Of a DNA stretch of 64,000 nucleotides, positions 9,742 through 18,510 are shown piece by piece. This stretch comes from Desulfatiglans sp. (GTDB lineage Bacteria > Desulfobacterota > DSM-4660 > Desulfatiglandales > HGW-15). The notes below the pieces were generated by a model that saw only the letters and a list, made by a program, of their open reading frames with translations, was not told the DNA's origin and ran no database searches. Within the stretch, counting starts at the first letter, position 1. Each line of letters opens with the position of its first letter. The stretch is from contig JAAZBV010000104.1 of NCBI GenBank assembly GCA_012513605.1, forward strand, positions 1 through 64,000, read 5' to 3'. The position numbers and the translations under genes are program-made.

Positions 9742-10391
9742 GTATGACAGAATCAAATATAAAATTACCAGAGAGGATATTTATTACAGGCACAGACACA
9801 GGCATTGGAAAGACTCTTGTCTCTGCAATACTCATGCTGGGCCTTAATGCAAGGTACTGGAAGCCTGTCCAGAGCGGGTTAACCAATATCACCGATACAG
9901 AGTGGGTAAAAAGGCACACAGCTATTGATGTATCCAGGTTTTTCCCGGAGACATACAGGCTTAAGGCGCCTCTTTCGCCCCATGAATCAGCAGCACTGGA
10001 GAGTATGCATATTGATCTTGAAGAGTTTATCATCCCGGAAATTCATAAAGGAGAAACACTTATAATTGAGGGGGCAGGCGGTATCATGGTGCCGCTCAAT
10101 GAAAAAGAGCTTATGATAGACCTTATGAAAAGGTGCAACGCCCCTGTTATACTGGTGGCAAGGAGCGGCCTTGGCACAATCAACCATGCATTATTATCTA
10201 TCAATCATCTGAAACATGAGAATATCAAGGTACTCGGTGTTGTAATGAATGGCCCCCTGAATAAAGGCAACCGTGATGCAATAGAACATTTCGGGGGCGT
10301 TAAGGTGATAGCAGAGATTGAACCTATGGAGCAAATAACCCAGGAAAGCCTTAAACAGGGTTTCCGCAAATATTTTGGAAAGAGGACATGA
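9738..10391 (+). CDS. bioD: ATP-dependent dethiobiotin synthetase
   Basis: Closes the ureido ring of DAPA with CO2 and ATP to give dethiobiotin. The P-loop is GTDTGIGKT near the N-terminus; the WKPVQSG strand, the LIIEGAGGIMVPL segment and VARSGLGTINH are all as expected of BioD. The 217-residue length is normal. The TTG at 9738 overlaps the bioF stop (TTGA) and sits 5 nt after GGGAG; ATG 9744 is an alternative start two codons later. The overlap implies translational coupling within the biotin operon. Confidence 0.95.
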   Translation: MSMTESNIKLPERIFITGTDTGIGKTLVSAILMLGLNARYWKPVQSGLTNITDTEWVKRHTAIDVSRFFPETYRLKAPLSPHESAALESMHIDLEEFIIPEIHKGETLIIEGAGGIMVPLNEKELMIDLMKRCNAPVILVARSGLGTINHALLSINHLKHENIKVLGVVMNGPLNKGNRDAIEHFGGVKVIAEIEPMEQITQESLKQGFRKYFGKRT

Positions 10392-11371
10392 AAGATACTG
10401 GATGCTATATAAAACTGGCAGAGGGCATCCTTAATGGTGATACCCCGGACAACCAGGCATACTTGGAAATTCTCTCTGCCCCTGATGAGGAGCTTTTATC
10501 CATCATGGGCGGGGCAGATATGATTAGACAAAAATACTTTGGCATGAAGATACACCTCTGCACCATATGCAATGGTAAGTCAGGCAGATGCTCAGAGGAC
10601 TGCAAATTCTGTTCACAGTCTTCATTTTCAAATACCAGCGCACCTGTGTACCCTGTTTTGCCAAAGGATGAGCTTTTAAAAGGGGGCATCTATGCACAGG
10701 AGAGCCCCATAAACAGGTACTCCATTGTTACAACCGGCAGGGGGCTGCCAGTGCGGGATGTAGAGGCAGTTATTGATGCCATGAAGGGCCTTGATGATAA
10801 TAGGATAAAAAAGTGTGTATCCCTGGGGATACTCAAGGATGCAGAGATGCAGCTTATAAGGGGGGCAGGCATAACAAGGTATCACCACAACCTTGAAACA
10901 AGCAGAAGCCTTTTTGCTGGCGTATGCACAACCCACTCCTATGATGAGAGAATAGAGACCATAAGGTCCGCAAAAAGGGCAGGCATGGAAATATGCGCTG
11001 GCGGTATCCTGGGTATTGGTGAATCAGATGAGCAGATTCTTGAGCTTGCATCTGATATAAAGGAGCTAGGCGTTGACTCAATACCCCTTAACTTTCTTGT
11101 TCCTATTCCTGGCACCCCCTATGGAGGGATGAGCAGGCTTACACCAATTAAATGCCTAAAGATAATCGCCTTTTTCAGATATTTTTTACCGGATAAAGAG
11201 ATCATCATCTGCGGCGGCAGAGAAAAGAACCTGAAGGAACTGCACCCCCTCATCTTTTATGCGGGCGCAAGCGGGATGATGACAGGTAATTACCTGACCA
11301 CAGATGGGAGAACCCTTGAACATGACCTTGCACTGCTTGATCAGATGGGGTTTGGGGTAAGGGAGAAATAA
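10388..11371 (+). CDS. bioB: Biotin synthase (radical SAM)
   Basis: Inserts sulfur into dethiobiotin. The 327-residue protein has the radical SAM cluster motif CSEDCKFC and SQSS just after it, YHHNLETSRSLF, the GGILGIGESD turn, and IPLNFLVPIPGTP, all typical of BioB. The start overlaps the bioD stop by ATGA. It is last in the operon. It is clearly distinct from the two other BioB-like radical SAM proteins in the window (20168-21202 and 31200-32150), which lack these substrate motifs. Confidence 0.96.
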   Translation: MKDTGCYIKLAEGILNGDTPDNQAYLEILSAPDEELLSIMGGADMIRQKYFGMKIHLCTICNGKSGRCSEDCKFCSQSSFSNTSAPVYPVLPKDELLKGGIYAQESPINRYSIVTTGRGLPVRDVEAVIDAMKGLDDNRIKKCVSLGILKDAEMQLIRGAGITRYHHNLETSRSLFAGVCTTHSYDERIETIRSAKRAGMEICAGGILGIGESDEQILELASDIKELGVDSIPLNFLVPIPGTPYGGMSRLTPIKCLKIIAFFRYFLPDKEIIICGGREKNLKELHPLIFYAGASGMMTGNYLTTDGRTLEHDLALLDQMGFGVREK

Positions 11372-11399
11372 AAAAAGATTTGTGTGTATTAACAAGGTA

Positions 11400-11477
11400 G
11401 GGGCGGGCCTGCGTGTCCGCCCGGTATTTGGGGATGTGCACCGCCATCCCCGGGCAGGCACACAGGCCTGTCCCGAT
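11400..11477. repeat. Cluster of three GC-rich hairpins
   Basis: Three adjacent stem-loops in the convergent gap after bioB: GGGCGG/CCGCCC (11401-11406/11417-11422), GGGGATG/CATCCCC (11430-11436/11445-11451) and GGGCAGGC/GCCTGTCC (11452-11459/11466-11473). This looks like a REP-type intergenic element and may also stop transcripts from both sides. None has a T-tract, so it is not a canonical intrinsic terminator. Confidence 0.65.
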
Positions 11478-11613
11478 CATGGATTGAAACCCATTTTAGA
11501 TATATCATTATACCTTTCACTCCAAAAAAAACTGGATTCCACGGTCAATACATGAAATTTCTAAGATGGAGATAATATGTCTTAAGTAAAGTCATTTCTT
11601 CAACACATTAAAA

Positions 11614-14268
11614 TTATCGTAAAACAACTTTATTTGCGATCCCAAGGGCATTAAGCTCCGCGCTCAGCTCCTCTGCCCCTGCCTTTGTAACAAATGCGCC
11701 GTTAAGAAGATTATCAAAATTTTCATCAGCAATGATATATGGTGAATAATCATTTTCCTTCAGGATACTGGCCACGCCTTCAAGGGCCGCCCTGTCAGTA
11801 AAGCCGCCGGTATAAACAGCATATGGCGCCTTCCTGATCTCGCCATCCTTTATTGCTTTCTCATTAATAAATGCCTCTGCACCCTCTTTATCAGTGAACT
11901 CCCCTGAATATACCCTGTACCATATCCCCTTTTCCCCAAGGTTGACCTTTACCCAGAATGATGCAATCCCTGATTTTGCAAAGTGATCAATCGCCCTCTT
12001 TGCCTGACTCGTACTGTTGAATGAGCCCAGATATACAGAATAGGGGAATCTGCCCTCCTGGTAAATAAACACTGTCTCTGTCTCAGCAGGTGCAGGGGGT
12101 CCAGGGGCAACCTCTGGCTGTTTCTGATCAACCGCTTCAGTTGCAACACTTTTTTCAACCGCTATTCCCACAGGAGCCTTTGAGGCGGGTATATCTGCAT
12201 CATCGGGTTTAATCTCGGGTGTTTCTGGTTTTAGCGGCTTCTTCTCTAAAGCCTTTTCAGGGGCCTTAACTAACTCAGGCACCGTTGTCGCTGTCCTTTC
12301 TTTAAAGATCAAATCCCTCTGCCAACACAATGCAGCAATAATGATAATGGCGGCAAGGGGTATAATCGTCTTTGCAATGTTTTTCTTTTTAACAGGCGCA
12401 TGCATTTCACTGTCGCGCACCTCTCTCCGTGCATATTTTTCTCTGAGGGCTTGAGGGATAAGTCCAGACCTGACACAGTTAAGGGTAATGCCTATGATGT
12501 TGCTTCTTACACGTGAAAGCTGGGTAAGGGTGCGTTTAAGTGCCCGCATGGAGACCTGTGCAGGGTTATACACTACAATTGTTCCATCGACCTTTGCGGC
12601 CAGGGTAGCTGCGTCTGCGCTGGAAATCACAGGCGTTGAATCAAGGATTACAATATCATAGGCACTCTTTACCGCATCGAGAAACTCAGAAAACCCTTTT
12701 GTCCCGAGAAGTTCACCCTGCTTTTCGGGTAAGGCACCCCTTGTAATGATATTGAGTTTATCCAGGCCAGGCGTTAACATTATACGGTCAAGGGTCATGC
12801 CCCCTATGATCATCTCTGTGACTGTCTTTACTGTTTCTTCCCATTGAGATGAGCCCAGGAGTATATCTGTAAGACCGGGCGATTCATCAAGTGAAAACCA
12901 TGCAGCGAGGTCAGGGTTAGTTATGTCCGACCCAACGAGAAGTGTCCTGAGCCCTGCCTGTGCAAGGCCAATGGAAAGGTTTACTGCAACAGTGCTCCTG
13001 CCTTCGCCAGGGTAGCTGCCTGTTACAGCAATGCTCTTTATCTTCCCATCATGAAGGGCCGCCTGTATATTTGCCCTTAACCCCCTGAAGCTCTCGGAAA
13101 CAAGGGTCCCCGGCGCAAAATGGGTCACAAGGGCAATAGATTGTTCTGCTGATGGGGCTGCCCCTCCTCTTTTACCGCTGTCAGGTTTGCCAGAGGCTAA
13201 ATCCTTTTGCTCAACACCAGGTATGATCCCTATAACCCTTACCTTAAGTTCTTTTTCCAGTTTTTCTATTAAAACAGCGGAGTGGTCTATAGCCTCAATA
13301 ATTATAGTAAGTATCAGCCCCAGGATAATGCCCGCTATGAGAGCTGATAACACTGTTTTCAGGTAATCAGGTTCATTGTATGGAAGGGCAGCGCGCTGTG
13401 CAGGGGTTACGACCCTTACATCATCGGGGTTTTCCGCCTTTCTTATCATGGTCTCCTGTCTCTTTTTCTCCAGAAAAGCTGATATATTCCTCAGTGATTC
13501 AATCTCCATTTTCAGCCGGTCAAATTCTATCTTTTTATCCATGTGGAGGTCTATATTCTCATTTACCTTTTTCAGTTCAGGTTCAAGCACTGTATTGTTT
13601 TTACCAGCCTTACCCTCTATCTCATTTTTCTTTACAAACAGAGCCTCTCCCTCAAGATCAATGGAAACAAGCCTGTTTTCTCTGATAAACCTTTCAAGCA
13701 CCTCCTCTTTTGCCTTTAGTTTATCGACTGTGGCCTGATGCTCTTCATTGATATGTGCGATAACCTCATCAAGGCGTTTATCATGCGCATCTCTATAGTC
13801 TTTAATAAGTGTGGATGAGAGGGTTTCTGCAAGTTTAAGTGCATGATCAGGGTCTTTGTCCACCACCTTGACGCGGAGGATATCTGCTTTGCCCTCCCTC
13901 TCAACAGATAATCTGGATCTTAAATCCTCGATAATATCGTTTACCTTCGGGTCATCCGCCCGCATGCCTGGTTTTATCAGTAAGGTCTTTGCCGCAACGC
14001 CTGCAAGAAAATCATGGCTCAGCATTATTGCCTGCTGCGTTTCAATTTCATCAGCAGGCATTGAAAGCAGCCTGTTTAATAAACCCCCTTCACCAGGTGC
14101 AGATGTAAATTTTATACTGCATGAGGAGAGGTACATGGGCGGCATGGCCCGCCATGCGGTAAAGATAAGGCTTAAGAGCAGTGAGACCGCAATTGCAGAG
14201 ATAATTATCCCCTTTCTCTTTTTTGCCACCTTCAGGTATCCTGGCAGATTGAAACAGTTACAGCTCAA
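11614..14268 (-). CDS. Wzc/GumC-like chain-length determinant and BY-kinase-type ATPase with C-terminal SPOR-like tail
   Basis: 884 residues, inner membrane. An N-terminal TM (about 21-40) and a Wzz-type periplasmic region with coiled coil (about 45-320) are followed by a second TM (about 325-345). A cytoplasmic CpsD/Wzc-like ATPase comes next: Walker A GEGRST near residue 420, the A' motif as LLVGSDITNP (family usually LLIDADLRRP), and Walker B VILDSTPV. The kinase has no tyrosine-rich tail. Instead a third TM (about 632-652), a Pro/Glu-rich linker, and one clear SPOR-type repeat (FPYSVYLGSFNS..) plus a second related repeat (PYAVYTGGFTD..) run to the end. SPOR domains usually bind septal peptidoglycan, so the last part should be periplasmic. 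It is last in a three-gene operon and overlaps the HD-GYP gene by 4 nt. Confidence 0.82.
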   Translation of the reverse strand: MSCNCFNLPGYLKVAKKRKGIIISAIAVSLLLSLIFTAWRAMPPMYLSSCSIKFTSAPGEGGLLNRLLSMPADEIETQQAIMLSHDFLAGVAAKTLLIKPGMRADDPKVNDIIEDLRSRLSVEREGKADILRVKVVDKDPDHALKLAETLSSTLIKDYRDAHDKRLDEVIAHINEEHQATVDKLKAKEEVLERFIRENRLVSIDLEGEALFVKKNEIEGKAGKNNTVLEPELKKVNENIDLHMDKKIEFDRLKMEIESLRNISAFLEKKRQETMIRKAENPDDVRVVTPAQRAALPYNEPDYLKTVLSALIAGIILGLILTIIIEAIDHSAVLIEKLEKELKVRVIGIIPGVEQKDLASGKPDSGKRGGAAPSAEQSIALVTHFAPGTLVSESFRGLRANIQAALHDGKIKSIAVTGSYPGEGRSTVAVNLSIGLAQAGLRTLLVGSDITNPDLAAWFSLDESPGLTDILLGSSQWEETVKTVTEMIIGGMTLDRIMLTPGLDKLNIITRGALPEKQGELLGTKGFSEFLDAVKSAYDIVILDSTPVISSADAATLAAKVDGTIVVYNPAQVSMRALKRTLTQLSRVRSNIIGITLNCVRSGLIPQALREKYARREVRDSEMHAPVKKKNIAKTIIPLAAIIIIAALCWQRDLIFKERTATTVPELVKAPEKALEKKPLKPETPEIKPDDADIPASKAPVGIAVEKSVATEAVDQKQPEVAPGPPAPAETETVFIYQEGRFPYSVYLGSFNSTSQAKRAIDHFAKSGIASFWVKVNLGEKGIWYRVYSGEFTDKEGAEAFINEKAIKDGEIRKAPYAVYTGGFTDRAALEGVASILKENDYSPYIIADENFDNLLNGAFVTKAGAEELSAELNALGIANKVVLR

Positions 14269-15335
14269 TTGATCTCCTTAATCTCCATTTTATCAGGGTC
14301 TATGCACTCTTTTATATGCAGCAAAGGATTGAGGGTAAGATCTATCTGAAACCCCTCCTCTGTTTTGTGCCCCTCAGTATCATAGAGTATCTCAAGTACA
14401 GGGCTCAGGGGGTGGCTCCTGTTAACAGATATGACCCGCCCTGTAAAACCATTATTAAGCCTTACATATGTGTTGACAGGGAAAAGGGAGAGCTCATAAA
14501 GAAAGGCCTTAAGAGGCTTAACGAGAAAAAGGTCTCTGCCTGTTTCAGCTATATGCCTTATTGCCTCATGGGGTAAATAGCTATCCCTGTATGGCCTTTT
14601 TTCTGTCATGGCACAATAGGTGTCTGCAATCCCAAGGATAGATGCAAGTTCAGGAACGCGCTCTCCAGTGAGACCAAGCGGATAACCTGAGCCGTCAACC
14701 CTTTCATGAGCGCATCTTGCGGCTTCAGCAAGCCAGGCGTATCTTTCACCTAAGGTAACCAGGATATGATACCCTGTTTCAGGATGCCTCCTGATTGTGG
14801 CAATATCATTATTTGATAATTTTTCCGTGCTTTTAAGGATATTTTCAGGGATCATATACATCCCTGCGTTTTCAAGCATGGCTAAAAGGCCAAGCCGCAT
14901 CAACATCTTCATGTCATAGTTCATGGCCTTACCGATCAATAGCGCGGTAAAGGTAACATCAACAGAATGGGAGGCAAGATCATAGCTCTCTTTTGACCGT
15001 TTCATGGCATATTCATAGATTGAGTTTGTCAGCCCCTTTTCCAGGATTATGTGGAGATCAGAAAGCAGGTTGGCAGGGCTTACAGCTATATCGCCCCTTA
15101 TGATATCAGCGGTTTCATGCGCCCTTTCCAATAAAACCCTGTAATATCTCTCAGCCTCTGCACCCCCATTTTTATTGTGAGTGGGCTCTTTTATGACCTG
15201 GGATACAATATTTACAGGTGAAAAAAGGGGTGTATCGCTGAGCCTGAAGCCCCCCTCCTGCTTTGGATGCGCAGGCTGTTTATTTTCAGCATCCTTTTTA
15301 TCCCTGATCCTTATTATATCAGAAAAGCGCACCAT
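14265..15335 (-). CDS. HD-GYP family protein with degenerate HD motif
   Basis: 356 residues. The region about 110-290 aligns with HD-GYP c-di-GMP phosphodiesterases: a SHSVDVTFTALLIG helix, HPETGYHIL, then CAHERVDGSGYPLGLTGE (the GYP motif) and ILGIADTYCAMTEKRPYR. Where active enzymes have LHDIGK, this protein has MLENAGM (about residues 152-158), so the metal-binding HD pair is gone. It is likely catalytically dead and may bind c-di-GMP or a partner. The N-terminal 100 residues and C-terminal 70 residues are unassigned. The stop overlaps the Wzc-like gene and the start overlaps the ExeA-like ATPase, which suggests one operon controlling envelope polysaccharide. Confidence 0.8.
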   Translation of the reverse strand: MVRFSDIIRIRDKKDAENKQPAHPKQEGGFRLSDTPLFSPVNIVSQVIKEPTHNKNGGAEAERYYRVLLERAHETADIIRGDIAVSPANLLSDLHIILEKGLTNSIYEYAMKRSKESYDLASHSVDVTFTALLIGKAMNYDMKMLMRLGLLAMLENAGMYMIPENILKSTEKLSNNDIATIRRHPETGYHILVTLGERYAWLAEAARCAHERVDGSGYPLGLTGERVPELASILGIADTYCAMTEKRPYRDSYLPHEAIRHIAETGRDLFLVKPLKAFLYELSLFPVNTYVRLNNGFTGRVISVNRSHPLSPVLEILYDTEGHKTEEGFQIDLTLNPLLHIKECIDPDKMEIKEIN

Positions 15336-16122
15336 CGCTGATTATCTTCTCCACCAGTTTTTTGCTGACATTCTCCTGTTTTGTGCCTGACCCCACAAGA
15401 AGGGAGAGATCACACAGGTTATTTATCCTTCTCGGTACTCCGCCAGTATGCTCATATATCCTCTCCATTGCATCATCAGAAAAGAGGTTGAGCCTTCCGC
15501 CTGCCTTTTGCTGCCTGAAGATAATATACCTGGCAGTCTCTTCAAGGTTAAAGGGTGTAAGATGATATTTTATGGCTATCCTCTGGTCAAGCTGCTCGAT
15601 CTCCTTTACCTTCTTAATAAGCTCAGGTTGACCAATAAGGATGATGGTCATGAGAAACCTGCTGTTAAGCTGGAAATTTAACAGGAGCCTTATCTCCTCA
15701 AATGATGCCTCATTAAGTATCTGTGCCTCGTCAACAATAAGGAGGGTCTCTTTTCCGGCCTCAAGGTTGGCAAGCATCCTTTCATTGAGGGCTCTCAGGC
15801 ATTTTACCTTTGTATCAGGGATATCCTTTATGCCGAACTGGTAGAGTATCTCCTGTAAAAACTCAATGGATTCAAGCCTTGGGTTTACGATTATCCCTGT
15901 GTCATATTTTTCTATGGGGAGCTCCCTTACAAAGACCATTGAGAGTGTAGTTTTACCACAGCCTATCTCGCCGGAGAGCATGGCGCTCCCCTTTCTCATC
16001 TGTGCCGCATAGATAAGGCGTGTGAGCCCCTCCTCATGGGAGGCAGAGAGGTAGTAAAACTCAGGGTCAGGGACGCTTTCAAATGGGAGCCGGTCAAATT
16101 TCCAGTAATTCAGGTACATCAA
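15319..16122 (-). CDS. ExeA/GspA-like AAA ATPase
   Basis: 267 residues. The opening YLNYWKFDRLPFESVPDPEF is typical of ExeA-like ATPases and of the ATPases found in exosortase-linked exopolysaccharide clusters. Walker A GEIGCGKTT (about residues 51-59), Walker B LLIVDEAQ, sensor 1 IILIGQPEL and the arginine-rich GGVPRRINNLCD are all present. No C-terminal peptidoglycan-binding domain is present. It is first of the three-gene minus-strand unit. The start could be either of two consecutive Met codons. A role in assembling or powering polysaccharide export is inferred from the Wzc-like partner. Confidence 0.85.
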   Translation of the reverse strand: MMYLNYWKFDRLPFESVPDPEFYYLSASHEEGLTRLIYAAQMRKGSAMLSGEIGCGKTTLSMVFVRELPIEKYDTGIIVNPRLESIEFLQEILYQFGIKDIPDTKVKCLRALNERMLANLEAGKETLLIVDEAQILNEASFEEIRLLLNFQLNSRFLMTIILIGQPELIKKVKEIEQLDQRIAIKYHLTPFNLEETARYIIFRQQKAGGRLNLFSDDAMERIYEHTGGVPRRINNLCDLSLLVGSGTKQENVSKKLVEKIISDGALF

Positions 16123-16381
16123 TCACCACAACAATATTATTTTTTGCTGCATTAAATACAAATTTTTATAACTGCCTGTCTATGACAGGATTTCCCTCCC
16201 TGAAGATTCAGGCGCTTATTTAAAAAGGAGCCCATTATATCCTTTTTAAAACAATTTAAAAGCTGCTTGATCAGGGTTGATAAAGAAAAAGAAACAATAT
16301 ATGTATACTTCGGAAAAAACATCAAAAATATTTAATAAAAACGGATACTCTTATGATATTCGTACCAGAAATGAGGAAAAC

Positions 16382-17179
16382 ATGAAAACTGTCCCGTTCT
16401 ATAACCCTGAAAATAAAAATGGCCCCATGAAGGTGGCTGCCTTTATGTCAGGCTCAGGGAGCAATATAAAGATGCTTTTAAAAAGAGAAAAGGAGCTGAT
16501 GCTGGCTGGGGGCATATCCCCATTTCAGGTTAAGTTTATATTCAGTGACAGGTCGGACGGCGCATGTCAGGGGGAAAGGATTGCCCTTGAAAACGGGCTC
16601 CCCTACTTCAGTTATGATATACGCAGGTTTCACGCCATGCGGGGTTTAGGCCGCACAGTGCATACTGTTTCCGGGCTTGAGGCGAGAAAGGAGTATGACG
16701 GGGTTGCAGCTAATCTTGTTGCCGCATTTGATATTGATCTTATTGCCCTGGGTGGCTACATGAGCGTTACTACACTTAAGGGCTGCGTAAATGTACACCC
16801 GGCAGACCTGTCTATTTTAACCCCTGATGGTAAAAGGAGATACACAGGTGACCATGCTGTGGCAGATGCTATCCTTGCAGGAGAGAGATATCTGAGGGCA
16901 TCCACCCTCTGGACAGACCAGGGTGTGGATACCGGCCCCCTGCTCATGGTTTCCGCACCTGTTGAGGTAAAACTTACTGAATCGATCGATGCTCTTAAAA
17001 ATAATGCAGCGCTCCTGAAGCAGACTGTTGACCGGCATCAGGAAGCGCTTAAACAAAAAGGGGACTGGGTTATTTTCCCCCGCACTATTGAGATGATTGC
17101 AGAGGGGAGATTTGCCCTTGATGAAATGAACAGGGTATATGTGGATGGAAGGCATATGCCTGATGGGTACAGGGAATAA
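16382..17179 (+). CDS. PurN-like formyltransferase family protein
   Basis: Formyl_trans_N family protein, 265 residues from the ATG at 16382, which has GAGG 5 nt upstream. The frame is open back to 16277, but that leader is AT-rich and unlike the family. It has the PurN opening VAAFMSGSGSNIK, then ALGGYMS, the catalytic NVHPADL asparagine-histidine pair and VDTGPLL with the catalytic Asp. Compared with PurN (about 200 residues) it has insertions before and after the catalytic core, and SLLP is replaced by DLSILTPDGK. It may be a divergent GAR transformylase or may formylate another amine. No other purine gene adjoins it. Confidence 0.75.
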   Translation: MKTVPFYNPENKNGPMKVAAFMSGSGSNIKMLLKREKELMLAGGISPFQVKFIFSDRSDGACQGERIALENGLPYFSYDIRRFHAMRGLGRTVHTVSGLEARKEYDGVAANLVAAFDIDLIALGGYMSVTTLKGCVNVHPADLSILTPDGKRRYTGDHAVADAILAGERYLRASTLWTDQGVDTGPLLMVSAPVEVKLTESIDALKNNAALLKQTVDRHQEALKQKGDWVIFPRTIEMIAEGRFALDEMNRVYVDGRHMPDGYRE

Positions 17180-17267
17180 GTGATACAGGTGATTTCATAT
17201 CAGCTGCTAATAATATTTTCAGCAGACTCCCACTTGTATTAAAGTTTTTTGCTGAAAGCTTAAAAGA

Positions 17268-18173
17268 ATGGATACAGAAAAAAGGATCATAGAGATTATT
17301 AAGGAAAAAGGCCCTCTTATAGGCTCTGATCTTATCTCTCATTTTAAAAAAGACCCTCTCATGGTTTTAAGGACATGCAAACTGTCACCTACCCTGAAGG
17401 TGCAGACTATAGGAACAAGATACCTCCGCCTTGACAGGAGGATAGAGGGTTATGCACGTTTATCACCATCCATCATGAGGGAGTTTTTGACCTACTCTGT
17501 AATAGGACTCGCAGATGACCCTGCACTTCTTATTGAAAAGGCCGATTTTCTTATTGGAAGAATAGAAAAAATAAGCAGGGGCAAACGCGACCTTGCATAT
17601 AATATAGTCTCTTCACTTATGAGCAGATTTGAATATGGCACAAAGGAAAAGGCATGTTTTATTATTACAGGGGATATCGTTTTTAACATGGCGCATGATG
17701 TGCCAAGACCGGAAAGGAGCACCAGAAAAGTTGTCCAGGGTTCAGACATGGACATAGTCGTGATTGTAAAGGATGATCATGCAGATAGCATTATGGACAG
17801 GCTTGACCATGAAATATACAAAGAAAAGTGCAATCTTCTTATCAGTCCCTATACAAAAGAAGAGATAGATTATATTGTTAAGACAGTATCAAAGGTAAAA
17901 GAGCAGCTTAAGTTTGACACCTTTAAACATATGGTTGCGTGCAAGATACTTGATGAAGGCAGATTCCTTTTTGGTAATGAAGAGCTGTTCAACAGGATAA
18001 AGCAGATGCTTATTGAAGAGGGTATAGGTGATAAGATAAGGGAGATGGAAAACAAGGCCCTTGGGTTTAGACAAAGGGCAGAGGAAAAGCTCCTTGGCGA
18101 TAACCCTGAACAGGCCCTGCATGACGATGAATTTCTCTTTTACCCTGTAGAAGAGTCAGAGGAGTTTGAGTAG
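17268..18173 (+). CDS. Winged-helix plus nucleotidyltransferase-like protein of unknown function
   Basis: 301 residues, function not recognised. Residues 1-50 read like a winged helix (KRIIEIIKEKGPLIGSDLIS..). Residues about 140-210 look like a Pol-beta-type nucleotidyltransferase core: a helix-strand start ACFIITGDI, then GSDMDIVVIVKDD with the expected acidic pair. The tail is charged and helical and ends in an acidic run. Family members transfer nucleotides to RNA, protein or antibiotics, or serve as toxins; I cannot tell which applies. It follows the formyltransferase by about 90 nt on the same strand. No antitoxin-like partner is adjacent. Confidence 0.55.
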   Translation: MDTEKRIIEIIKEKGPLIGSDLISHFKKDPLMVLRTCKLSPTLKVQTIGTRYLRLDRRIEGYARLSPSIMREFLTYSVIGLADDPALLIEKADFLIGRIEKISRGKRDLAYNIVSSLMSRFEYGTKEKACFIITGDIVFNMAHDVPRPERSTRKVVQGSDMDIVVIVKDDHADSIMDRLDHEIYKEKCNLLISPYTKEEIDYIVKTVSKVKEQLKFDTFKHMVACKILDEGRFLFGNEELFNRIKQMLIEEGIGDKIREMENKALGFRQRAEEKLLGDNPEQALHDDEFLFYPVEESEEFE

Positions 18174-18510
18174 GAGCAACAGCCCCGGTATTTTTTCACG
18201 CAGGTGTTCATCCCACCCCTGTCAGGGGCATCAGGCGCAGAAAATGGCGATTGCATCCCCAGGGATTTTCCAAAAAGATTTGCTAATTAAAGGGCCTGTC
18301 GAATGCCTCCAATACTAAAGATAGATACTGATGATGAAGAAAAGAAGTAGATTTTGAATTTGATTATCTGCTTTCCCTGACTTCTGAACAAAGATTTTAA
18401 AAGTCCGCTCATTTATAGATAACCTATACTCTTCTATAGATTTTTTACTTAATGTATTGTAATTATAATAAACCTTTGAGACATAAACCCAGAAATGGCG
18501 AGAAAATATC
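18174..18510. other. Intergenic region before the HD-GYP gene
   Basis: 337 bp with no gene I can support. It holds a short CCCCTG-t-CAGGGG hairpin near 18217-18229. A TATAAT box at 18464-18469, about 40 nt upstream of the HD-GYP ATG, is a candidate -10. No good -35 stands at the right distance. Confidence 0.4.
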
